Part shown: piece by piece, positions 1 through 6,098 of the stretch
Numbering within the stretch: the stretch's first letter is position 1
Layout: every line of letters starts with the position of its first letter
Source: Desulfobacterales bacterium
GTDB lineage: Bacteria > Desulfobacterota > Desulfobacteria > Desulfobacterales > JAFDCJ01
DNA length: 20,875 nucleotides
Reading direction: 5' to 3'
Assembly (NCBI GenBank): GCA_029932495.1
Contig: JAOZPY010000011.1
Location: 1-20,875 of the forward strand
Translations under genes and position numbers: made by a program
Notes under the pieces: model-generated
What the model was told of the DNA's origin: nothing
The model's database searches: none
Seen by the model: only the letters and a program-made list of their open reading frames with translations

Positions 1-182
1 GCCGGATCCTGCGGGTTATACATCCGGTCGAACTGCTGCTGGAGCAATTCCCGGTCACCGGGTTGGGCTTTTTTAAGCATTTTTTTGCACCAGTTTGCAA
101 AAATCACCGGTGACGAATCCCACCAGATTTCCATGCCCGGGCTGATGTCGGCCAATCTTTCAAAAAAATTGCGTTCTTCCAT
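1..182 (-). CDS. Probable transaldolase-family protein, N-terminal part only (cut by window edge)
   Basis: The minus strand reads ATG at 182-180 and stays open for 60 codons to the window edge. A perfect GGAGG (190-194) sits 7 nt before the ATG and fixes the start. The visible protein is cytosolic, with no signal peptide. It carries MEIWWDSSPVIFANWCKKM near residues 17-35 and RMYNPQDP near residues 52-59. From memory, the WWDSSP...NPxDP pattern is typical of the N-terminus of long transaldolase-like proteins, which exchange three-carbon units between sugar phosphates, but the Schiff-base lysine region is off the window and cannot be checked. It lies 77 nt downstream of the GntR gene on the same strand, so the two may be co-transcribed and the regulator may control it. 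The gene itself is well supported; the family name is tentative. Confidence 0.6.
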   Translation of the reverse strand, partial: MEERNFFERLADISPGMEIWWDSSPVIFANWCKKMLKKAQPGDRELLQQQFDRMYNPQDP

Positions 183-259
183 TTTCCTACCTCCTGCAAA
201 GTGAATGTTATGGTAAACGACGTCTGGAAATTTCGATACCTGGTTGAAAATACACGATC

Positions 260-1039
260 CTACCTGGCGGTAAGGTGTACGATTTTATCCGGACTGTGGT
301 GATAGCCCCCCAGCTCGATCTCAAGCTTGTATTTGTCGCCCCGGTGATAGGTATGCAGCACTTCAACGGGCAGGCTGTTTTCATCGAAGGTGACATTTTC
401 CATAAAAATCCCCGCTGCATTTTCCGGTAGCTCGAGTATACCGGCAATTTTTTCATCCAGGTTCACCGCACTGATGGTCTGTTTGCAGCGAGCCAGAACA
501 ACATGGAAATGCTCGGAATAAAGGCGGTACATGGAGCCGGTTAAATCCATATCCAGAATTGCTTTAAAACGGTCATAGGGCAGATAACTTTCTTCATAGA
601 TGTAAGGGATCCCGTCGCCGGCTCTCACACGCCGCACAGCCACCACCCGTTGGCCTAAATCCAGAAACAGCGCCCCGGCCACCTTTTCGTCAGCCGTCTC
701 GACGCTCTTTTCAAGGATCCGGGTTTCTTCCCTGATTCCGCTGTCACGCATCAAATCGGCAAAACTTAGAATATGTTCCAGCTTGTGCCGCAGTTCCACG
801 GGGGCCGCGGCGGCCACAAATGTTCCGGTTCCCTTTACCTTCCTGACCAGCCCCATGGCGACCAGTTCAGAAATCGCCTGCCGCAGGGTGTTGCGGTTCA
901 CCCCGCAAAGTTTGGCAAGTTCTACCTCCGAAGGCAGTTTCTCACCCGGTTTATACCGACCGGTCTGGATCAATTCCCTGAGCCAGGCAGTTATCTGGAG
1001 ATATTTGGGAATCGGATTGGCGGTATCGACAATTTTCAA
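260..1039 (-). CDS. GntR-family (HutC subfamily, UTRA domain) transcriptional regulator
   Basis: The product is a 259-residue DNA-binding regulator. An N-terminal winged helix-turn-helix spans about residues 10-75 (LPSEVELAKLCGVNRNTLRQ, then the wing GTGTFV). A UTRA-type effector domain fills about 95-245, with YIYEESYLP near 147-154 as the usual core motif. Such proteins bind small effectors such as sugar phosphates, histidine derivatives or organic acids and release their operator. I place the start at TTG (1039-1037) because AAAGGAGG lies 7 nt upstream; the longer reading from an ATG at 1126 has no ribosome site and adds a hydrophobic stretch unlike any GntR N-terminus. The choline-kinase-like gene precedes it and the transaldolase-like gene follows it on the same strand. 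A perfect palindrome at 1170-1187 matches the HutC-type operator, suggesting autoregulation. The effector is unknown. Confidence 0.93.
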   Translation of the reverse strand: MKIVDTANPIPKYLQITAWLRELIQTGRYKPGEKLPSEVELAKLCGVNRNTLRQAISELVAMGLVRKVKGTGTFVAAAAPVELRHKLEHILSFADLMRDSGIREETRILEKSVETADEKVAGALFLDLGQRVVAVRRVRAGDGIPYIYEESYLPYDRFKAILDMDLTGSMYRLYSEHFHVVLARCKQTISAVNLDEKIAGILELPENAAGIFMENVTFDENSLPVEVLHTYHRGDKYKLEIELGGYHHSPDKIVHLTAR

Positions 1040-1046
1040 CGGATTG

Positions 1047-1054
1047 CCTCCTTT
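1047..1054 (-). promoter_or_regulatory. Strong ribosome binding site that sets a TTG start for the GntR gene
   Basis: Read on the minus strand, AAAGGAGG ends 7 nt before TTG (1039-1037). No other start codon in the frame has a comparable site. The rare TTG with a near-perfect Shine-Dalgarno is a common way to keep regulator levels modest. Confidence 0.8.
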
Positions 1055-1110
1055 GCTATAGATCAAGACTGAAATTAAAACCACAAAAAAAAGTTCGGAG
1101 TTTATGACGT

Positions 1111-1157
1111 GTCTTGAAATCGGCAATAAAGAAAAGCACTGAAAAAATTTTCAAGAC
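1111..1157 (-). repeat. 9-bp inverted repeat in the gntR leader, with a further direct copy of one arm
   Basis: GTCTTGAAA at 1111-1119 is the exact reverse complement of TTTCAAGAC at 1149-1157 (29-nt spacer). The longer word TCAAGACTG occurs at 1151-1159 and again at 1063-1071, just before the ribosome site. The three copies lie between the palindromic operator and the TTG start. They could form a leader stem or be binding sites for a second regulator; chance is possible in such AT-rich DNA. Confidence 0.4.
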
Positions 1158-1169
1158 TGTCTATTGGGT

Positions 1170-1187
1170 TAGATGTATATACATCTA
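1170..1187. promoter_or_regulatory. Perfect 18-bp palindrome, probable HutC-type GntR operator
   Basis: TAGATGTATATACATCTA equals its own reverse complement over all 18 positions. Its core GTATATAC fits the operator pattern described for the HutC subfamily of GntR regulators (GT-N-TA-N-AC). It lies about 130 bp upstream of the TTG start of a HutC-type regulator and overlaps a candidate -10 element. Autoregulation is inferred from position and match, not shown. Confidence 0.72.
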
Positions 1188-1205
1188 TTAAAATCAGGAT
1201 TGCAA
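1178..1205 (-). promoter_or_regulatory. Candidate sigma-70 promoter of the GntR gene, overlapped by the operator
   Basis: On the minus strand TTGCAA (1205-1200) is followed after 16 nt by TGTATA (1183-1178). The -10 lies inside the palindrome, which would make bound repressor block RNA polymerase. Both hexamers deviate from consensus, so this is a moderate prediction. Confidence 0.4.
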
Positions 1206-1251
1206 GCAAAATTTTCATTTCGGGTCATTTTTTTTGGGGGGAAAGATCGGA

Positions 1252-2205
1252 TTAAACCGGAATCCCGTATTCTTTGTTTAGAAATTTCAGGTTCGCGATG
1301 GCATTTTCATATTTGGTCTTGCCGTAGCTGTAATAATCAAACTCAATTTTTGAAATATTGAGCTGAATCAGACTCCACAAAAACCAGTAGATATCAGGAA
1401 ATGGCTTAAATAAATCAATATGATAGAGCACGTGATCAAAATTCTGGTTTTCACAATAGGCGGCAACGATCTGTTTTTCCGCTTCCCGCGGGACAAGGAT
1501 TTCCTGAAACATGTCTGCAATGTCATAATACATGGGGGCCATTCCGGCATACTCCCAATCAATGATATACATGGGGGCATCATATTTATGCAAAGCATCT
1601 TCATTGATAAGGATGAAATTATCCGCCAACAGATCATTGTGGCAGGCAGTGTATTCTGATTCAGGGATATTAATAATGCTCGACAGTTTGATGAGTCTGT
1701 CAATGGTCCCCGCAATTTCAAACTCTGGATAATCTGCATTGAGCCGGTTGAGGATGGCCGACATGCGCATTACTTCCACCAGGGGATTGAATATTCTTGG
1801 CAGGCGCACCCCACTGGTGTGGATTTTTCGAATCGTGCCGGCAATTTTCGGGTAAAGGGATGAATCCAGGAAGTGATCATTGGTTAACACAATGCAATCA
1901 TCAATAAATTCGACGATGGTAACGCCTTTTTCAGGAAGATACTTGATAATACTGGAACATACGCCGATTTTTGACATTTCCCGAATGGTTTGGGCCTCAT
2001 GGTCACGGTTGATGAAAAGATCGGTTTTATCGCCATAGATTCGAACGGTATAATCACCTTTGTCCGACTGAACCCGGTATAGTTTATTGGTGATCCCGCC
2101 GCTTAACTGGGTGATACGGATATCGATGCCCTTCCATTCCGGTAAAAGTTCATAACAGGTTTGGGGAGTAAGCTCCTGATCTAAAAGGCGTGTTGGCGTG
2201 CTCAT
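1252..2205 (-). CDS. Choline/ethanolamine kinase-like (APH-fold) phosphotransferase
   Basis: This 317-residue cytosolic protein has the protein-kinase-like APH fold. Visible marks are the nucleotide loop LSGGITNKLYRV (about 34-45) and VRIYG (54-58). The catalytic loop HNDLLADNF (189-197) has the base aspartate D191, and the metal-binding segment IIDWEYAGM (214-222) has D216. These fit the choline/ethanolamine kinase branch better than aminoglycoside kinases, whose loop reads HGD. The reaction is ATP-dependent phosphorylation of a small alcohol; choline, ethanolamine or a sugar alcohol are all possible. The start is ATG at 2205-2203, with AAAGGGA about 10 nt upstream. It precedes the GntR gene by 212 nt on the same strand. 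By eye it is clearly AT-richer (several 60-nt lines at 35-43% GC) than the later genes of the window, which hints at a different origin. True substrate unknown. Confidence 0.82.
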   Translation of the reverse strand: MSTPTRLLDQELTPQTCYELLPEWKGIDIRITQLSGGITNKLYRVQSDKGDYTVRIYGDKTDLFINRDHEAQTIREMSKIGVCSSIIKYLPEKGVTIVEFIDDCIVLTNDHFLDSSLYPKIAGTIRKIHTSGVRLPRIFNPLVEVMRMSAILNRLNADYPEFEIAGTIDRLIKLSSIINIPESEYTACHNDLLADNFILINEDALHKYDAPMYIIDWEYAGMAPMYYDIADMFQEILVPREAEKQIVAAYCENQNFDHVLYHIDLFKPFPDIYWFLWSLIQLNISKIEFDYYSYGKTKYENAIANLKFLNKEYGIPV

Positions 2206-2422
2206 ACGTTCGTTTCCCTTTTTAGTGGTATTGTCAGCTTATGCGCAATGTCATTTATTTCGCCCGGGAAAATATATCGGGAGAATACATCAAGTCAATT
2301 CTTTTTTTTTGTTGATGAAGTTGCGCTGTAATTATTTTTCCATATTTGTCAGTTGCCGAACCTGCCGGGACATATCGCCAGGGCCCCTTGATTTCAGATC
2401 ACAAGTTGCTTTTAAAAATAAC

Positions 2423-2450
2423 TTGACAGCACCTAAATATTGGATATAGA
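2423..2450 (+). promoter_or_regulatory. Candidate sigma-70 promoter for the TRAP operon
   Basis: Perfect -35 TTGACA (2423-2428), 16-nt spacer, -10 TATAGA (2445-2450). This is one of the best promoter matches in the window. If used, it leaves a leader of about 325 nt before dctP, which contains the operator-like site and the 2689-2704 dyad. Confidence 0.5.
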
Positions 2451-2610
2451 GAGATACAAGGACGAGGCCCAGTTTATCACATCAAGGGGCTAATCAATTC
2501 CTGCCGGGGGATGGGTGGATGAAAAGTTGGATGAATTTTCCCACTAAAACCGAAAAAGCAAATCCTATTTTTTCAGGAGGGGAGAAAAAATATTTTTTTA
2601 TCAAACGAAT

Positions 2611-2620
2611 TGTATAGACA
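2611..2620. promoter_or_regulatory. Second GntR/HutC-type operator-like site, upstream of dctP
   Basis: TGTATAGACA differs by one base from the core TGTATATACA of the perfect palindrome at 1170-1187 and still satisfies GT-N-TA-N-AC (2612-2619). It lies about 160 bp downstream of the promoter candidate and 163 bp before dctP, so it would act as a roadblock or mark another promoter. A single short match; may be chance. Confidence 0.4.
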
Positions 2621-2688
2621 GGTAGTCTGCCACAACACCTAAAACCGGGGCAACCTGCTGTAATGCATAAAATTATGGATGATCACCC

Positions 2689-2704
2689 AAGGCGTTGACG
2701 CCTT
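2689..2704 (+). repeat. 16-bp dyad AAGGCGT-TG-ACGCCTT in the dctP leader
   Basis: Seven perfectly paired bases flank a 2-nt centre, about 80 nt upstream of dctP. A 2-nt loop is too tight for a full RNA hairpin, so a protein-binding site is as likely as a leader stem. It is followed only by TTTCG, not a real T tract. Confidence 0.4.
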
Positions 2705-2782
2705 TTCGAAATACTATTTGCCGTTATGCCATTGCCAATCCGGTTGAACGTTAACCCAAACCTATGAAAGGAGCCCGGTAAA

Positions 2783-3832
2783 ATGAAAAGACGCGATTTT
2801 ATTAAAAAGGCAGGAGTCGGTGCTGCTGCAGTGGCAGCCACCGCGGTAAATGCACCCTTTGTGCATGCCGCCAAGAAAACAACCATCAAATGGAGGTTGC
2901 AGACCTATGCCGGGGCGGCGCTGGCCCAGGAAGTCATTAAACCGTCAATAGAAGCGTTTAATAAGGCAGCCAATGGAGAAATGCACATTGACCTGTACAC
3001 GGCCGATGAGCTGGTGCCCCAGGGCGAGCTGTTCAGAGCCGTCCAGAAAGGGACCGTCGATGCGGTCCAAAGCGATGATGACTCCATTGCAGCGCCGGTG
3101 GATGTGGCCATATTTGCCGCTTATTTCCCGCTGGCATTACGTTACTCCCTGGACGTTCCCACACTGTTCAACGATTATGGGCTCAATAAAATCTGGGAGG
3201 AGGCATACGCCGAGGTCAAAGGGGTCACCTGGTTGAGTGCGGGAAGCTGGGATCCATGCAATTTTGCCACCACCAAGCCGATTCGACACCTTAAAGACCT
3301 CAAGGGCCTGAGAGTTTACATGTTCCCCACCGGGGGCAAGTTCATGCAGCAATTTGGAGTCATCCCGATGTCACTTCCCTATGAGGATGTTCAAATGGCC
3401 CTGCAAACCAATGAACTGGACGGCGTTTCCTGGTCCGGTATCACCGAGGACTACACGGTCGGCTGGGCCGATGTCACCAAATATTACCTGACCAATCCCA
3501 TCTCAGGTGCCTGGATCGGTTCTTATTTTGTCCACACCGACTCATGGAATGCGCTGCCCGACCACCTGAAGACCCTGTTCCGGATGTGCATCGACACCTC
3601 GCATTACCACAGACAATACTGGTACTGGTGGGGGGAAGCCCATTACCGCACCAAGGGCGGCAAACTCAAGCTGACCTCTATCCCTGCAGAAGAGTGGAAG
3701 CAGGTGGAAGATGCGGCCCATAAATACTGGGATGAGGTCGCCAAAAAGAGTCCCCGCTGCGCGAAGGTGGTAAAAATACTGAAGGAATACAATCAGACCA
3801 TGGAAAAAGCCGGTCCTCCTTACCGATATTAA
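2783..3832 (+). CDS. dctP: TRAP transporter substrate-binding protein, Tat-exported (DctP family)
   Basis: This is the periplasmic receptor of a tripartite ATP-independent transporter, which captures a carboxylate-type ligand and hands it to DctQM. At 349 residues it has the usual length. The N-terminus KRRDFIKKA (2-10) is a twin-arginine signal, followed by an alanine-rich core and a likely cleavage after VHA (about 29). The DctP core is visible: DELVPQGELFRAVQKGTVDA (75-94), LKDLKGLRVYMFPTGGK (170-186) with R177 at the place of the family's carboxylate-binding arginine, and YEDVQMALQTNELDG (200-214). ATG follows AAGGAG by about 9 nt. It heads dctPQM, and the overall pattern suggests the alpha-keto-acid (TakP-like) side of the family, but the ligand cannot be read from the sequence. 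Confidence 0.95.
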   Translation: MKRRDFIKKAGVGAAAVAATAVNAPFVHAAKKTTIKWRLQTYAGAALAQEVIKPSIEAFNKAANGEMHIDLYTADELVPQGELFRAVQKGTVDAVQSDDDSIAAPVDVAIFAAYFPLALRYSLDVPTLFNDYGLNKIWEEAYAEVKGVTWLSAGSWDPCNFATTKPIRHLKDLKGLRVYMFPTGGKFMQQFGVIPMSLPYEDVQMALQTNELDGVSWSGITEDYTVGWADVTKYYLTNPISGAWIGSYFVHTDSWNALPDHLKTLFRMCIDTSHYHRQYWYWWGEAHYRTKGGKLKLTSIPAEEWKQVEDAAHKYWDEVAKKSPRCAKVVKILKEYNQTMEKAGPPYRY

Positions 3833-3862
3833 TGGATCGGGCAGCACAAGTTTAAAACCAAA

Positions 3863-3917
3863 TAGGGGTCGCCCTCCCTGTCTTTACAGTAGAGCCAGCC
3901 GGGGAAGGCGACCCCTA
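3863..3917 (+). repeat. Large intercistronic hairpin between dctP and dctQ
   Basis: TAGGGGTCGCC (3863-3873) pairs perfectly with GGCGACCCCTA (3907-3917). After one mismatch, TCCC (3875-3878) pairs with GGGA (3902-3905), giving 15 pairs in 55 nt. Only a weak T-rich run follows (GCTTTCTTTC). It stands 31 nt after dctP and 160 nt before dctQ. It would suit mRNA 3'-end protection or partial termination, so that the binding protein is made in excess over the membrane subunits. Confidence 0.65.
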
Positions 3918-4077
3918 AAAGCTTTCTTTCAAGCCCAGGCAGATCGATTTATTACCAAACGATTTTTTGAAAAACGATGCCTTATTTCAGCCGGTGCCTC
4001 CGAGACGACTTTTTCTGTTTTTTCTGGATGGCGGCAGGGTTTATTCAGATTTAGCAAGCGCAACGAAAGGGGTTAAC

Positions 4078-4587
4078 ATGCCGAAAGCGATCAAAGCCTA
4101 CGTGCGAGGTATTGACGCCGTGAATCGGACGGTCGGAGAATTTTCAATGTATATCGTTCTGGTCATGACGGGGATTCTCGTGTTTGAATCCATATCGAGG
4201 ACCGTTTTTTCCAAGCCCCATATATGGGTTGTGGAAATAATCGAATTCCTGATGGCCGCTTATTATTTGCTGGGCGGCGGCTACTCTGTGATCCTCAAAG
4301 GCCATGTGCGCATGGATCTTCTGTATGGCCGGTGGTCGGCAAGGGGGCAGGCGATCGCCGATCTGATCACCGCGCCCTTCCTGATCTTTTACGTGGTATT
4401 TCTTCTCGTCGGCGGTATTTCCGGCCTTCAATATGCGTTACAATACGGACAAAAAAATTATACCCCCTGGGGGCCGCCGATGGCGCCCATCAAAGTGATT
4501 ATGGTCATCGGAATTGCGCTGATGCTACTGCAGGCCTTTGCCACTTTTTTCAAGGACCTGGCAAAGGCCAGAGGGGAGGAGCTATAA
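4078..4587 (+). CDS. dctQ: TRAP transporter small membrane subunit
   Basis: This is the 169-residue inner-membrane subunit that joins DctP binding to the DctM carrier. Four hydrophobic segments are visible at about residues 22-40, 48-68, 90-112 and 135-153, as expected for DctQ, with the family motif GHVRMDLLY (75-83) after the second. I chose ATG 4078 because AAAGGGG (4066-4072) lies 5 nt upstream. An in-frame ATG at 3967 would add 37 residues with no ribosome site and no resemblance to DctQ. Its stop is one base before the dctM start, so the two are translationally coupled. A 245-nt gap with a strong hairpin separates it from dctP. Confidence 0.93.
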   Translation: MPKAIKAYVRGIDAVNRTVGEFSMYIVLVMTGILVFESISRTVFSKPHIWVVEIIEFLMAAYYLLGGGYSVILKGHVRMDLLYGRWSARGQAIADLITAPFLIFYVVFLLVGGISGLQYALQYGQKNYTPWGPPMAPIKVIMVIGIALMLLQAFATFFKDLAKARGEEL

Positions 4588-4588
4588 T

Positions 4589-5914
4589 ATGAGCTATCAA
4601 CTTATCGCCCTGCTGATGTTTGCCTCCATGATCGCGATGCTTCTTACCGGACAGCGCATCTTTGCCGCGCTGGGAGCGGTGGCCACGCTTTTCGCTCTTG
4701 TTCTGTGGGGCAAGGGTGCTTCAGAAATGCCGTTTCACGCAGCTTTTGTTTTGATGAACTGGTATGCACTGCTGACTTTGCCGATGTTCATTTTTATGGG
4801 GTATATGTTTTCCGAGGCGGGTATTGCAGATGATCTCTACCGCATGTTCCATGTCTGGATGGGTCCCGTCAATGGAGGGTTGGCCATCGGAACCATGGGA
4901 CTGATGATTGCAATTGCCGCCATGAACGGCCTGAGTGTCGCCGGCATGGCGATCGGCGCCAGCATTGCCCTGCCGGAAATGCTCAAACGCAATTATGACA
5001 AGGTGATGATCACCGGCGTGGTCCAGGGAGGCAGTTCCCTGGGCATCATGGTCCCTCCCAGCGTGGTACTCGTCCTTTATGGCATGATCGCCCGACAGCC
5101 GGTCGGCCGGCTATGGTTGGCCGGTGTTTTTCCCGGTCTCCTGCTGGGAGGGCTGATGATCCTATACATCATGGTCCGCTGTGCAATTAAGCCCAGCCTG
5201 GGACCGGCACTGTCCAAAGAAGAGCGCCAGCAGATAGACTGGGCAGAGCGGCTGCGGTTGCTCAAGGCGGGAATCCTGCCGCTGATCATTATCTTTTCCA
5301 TGACCGGGCTGTTCCTGCTGGGAATCACCAGCCTTGTGGAATGTTCGGCCGTGGGTGCGGCCACCACCATCGTTGCCGCGCTTATCAAGGGCCGGTTAAC
5401 CCGCGAGGTGTTTTTAAAAACACTGAGAGAGACGCTGAGCGTCAGCTGCATGTTCATGTGGGTTATCCTGGCCGCGCTTGGCTTCAGTGCCGTCTTTGAC
5501 GGTCTCGGTGCCGTGCATGCCATCGAGCTTCTATTTCATGAAAAATGGGGCCTCAGTCCATGGGAAATCATCATCTTGATGCAGCTGACCTTCATCGCAA
5601 TGGGCATGTTTCTCGATGATACGGCCATGCTCATCATTGTGGCTCCTCTTTATGTTCCCCTGGTCAAAAAATTGGGCTTTGACCCGATCTGGTTTGGTAT
5701 TCTCTATACGGTCACCTGCCAGATTGCCTATATGACTCCGCCTTTCGGCTACAACCTGTTTCTCATGAAGGCCATGTCACCGCCGGAGGTAACCCTGGCG
5801 GATATCTACCGTTCAATCGTACCCTTTGTGCTGGTCATGATTGTGGGGCTGGTCATTTTGATGGTGTTTCCCCAGATCGCCCTGTGGCTGCCCAACCTAT
5901 ATTTCGCCAGATAA
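4589..5914 (+). CDS. dctM: TRAP transporter large permease subunit
   Basis: This 441-residue integral membrane protein is the Na+-coupled carrier of the TRAP system. About twelve hydrophobic segments run through the whole length. Typical DctM stretches are LPMFIFMGYMFSEAGIADDLY (near 65-85), the VPPSVVLVLYG segment (about 155-165) and FLDDTAMLIIVAPLYVPLVK (near 345-364). ATG 4589 is preceded by GGAGGAG (4575-4581, spacing 7), which lies inside the end of dctQ. A start at 4538 in the same frame is rejected because it would overlap dctQ by 50 nt and put a charged tail before the first helix. It is the last gene of the TRAP operon: a terminator follows within 13 nt. Confidence 0.95.
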   Translation: MSYQLIALLMFASMIAMLLTGQRIFAALGAVATLFALVLWGKGASEMPFHAAFVLMNWYALLTLPMFIFMGYMFSEAGIADDLYRMFHVWMGPVNGGLAIGTMGLMIAIAAMNGLSVAGMAIGASIALPEMLKRNYDKVMITGVVQGGSSLGIMVPPSVVLVLYGMIARQPVGRLWLAGVFPGLLLGGLMILYIMVRCAIKPSLGPALSKEERQQIDWAERLRLLKAGILPLIIIFSMTGLFLLGITSLVECSAVGAATTIVAALIKGRLTREVFLKTLRETLSVSCMFMWVILAALGFSAVFDGLGAVHAIELLFHEKWGLSPWEIIILMQLTFIAMGMFLDDTAMLIIVAPLYVPLVKKLGFDPIWFGILYTVTCQIAYMTPPFGYNLFLMKAMSPPEVTLADIYRSIVPFVLVMIVGLVILMVFPQIALWLPNLYFAR

Positions 5915-5926
5915 GGTCAGTCAACG

Positions 5927-5955
5927 GCCACCTGCAAAGCAGGTGGCTTGAATTT
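5927..5955 (+). terminator. Intrinsic terminator of the dctPQM operon
   Basis: GCCACCTGC (5927-5935) and GCAGGTGGC (5939-5947) form a perfect 9-bp stem with an AAA loop. TTGAATTTT follows, a moderate T tract. It begins 12 nt after the dctM stop. Confidence 0.75.
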
Positions 5956-5977
5956 TCAGCCATCGGCCGAAAAGACA

Positions 5978-5995
5978 AAAGCACGCCAGTGCTTT
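5978..5995 (+). repeat. Second hairpin in the dctM-uspA gap
   Basis: AAAGCAC (5978-5984) pairs with GTGCTTT (5989-5995) around a GCCA loop. Its symmetrical A/T ends could allow termination in either direction. It lies between the dctM terminator and uspA. Confidence 0.5.
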
Positions 5996-6098
5996 AAGCG
6001 TTGAACTTGTAACCGGGGGGCTTAGCACCTGGTTTGTAAGACAAGAATCAATGGCGATAATGCCTGCTGGATGCGTGGTTCAACATAAGGACATTAAA

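Larger units (their letters stand above)
2206..2782. other. 577-bp divergent intergenic region between the phosphotransferase and the TRAP operon
   Basis: There is no credible gene here: the open frames are short, have no ribosome site and show no family features. The region is AT-rich and holds a consensus-like promoter (2423-2450), an operator-like site (2611-2620) and a short dyad (2689-2704), all upstream of dctP. An AGGAGGGGA word at 2575-2583 looks like a ribosome site but is followed by no start codon. Confidence 0.7.

Noticed and set aside
2575..2600. AGGAGGGGA followed by an A/T run, as the ribosome site of a leader peptide
   Set aside because: No ATG, GTG or TTG lies at a usable distance before the next stop; it stays only a curiosity of the dctP leader.
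3967..4077. Upstream in-frame ATG that would lengthen DctQ by 37 residues
   Set aside because: No ribosome site, unlike any DctQ N-terminus, and AAAGGGG stands 5 nt before the ATG at 4078.
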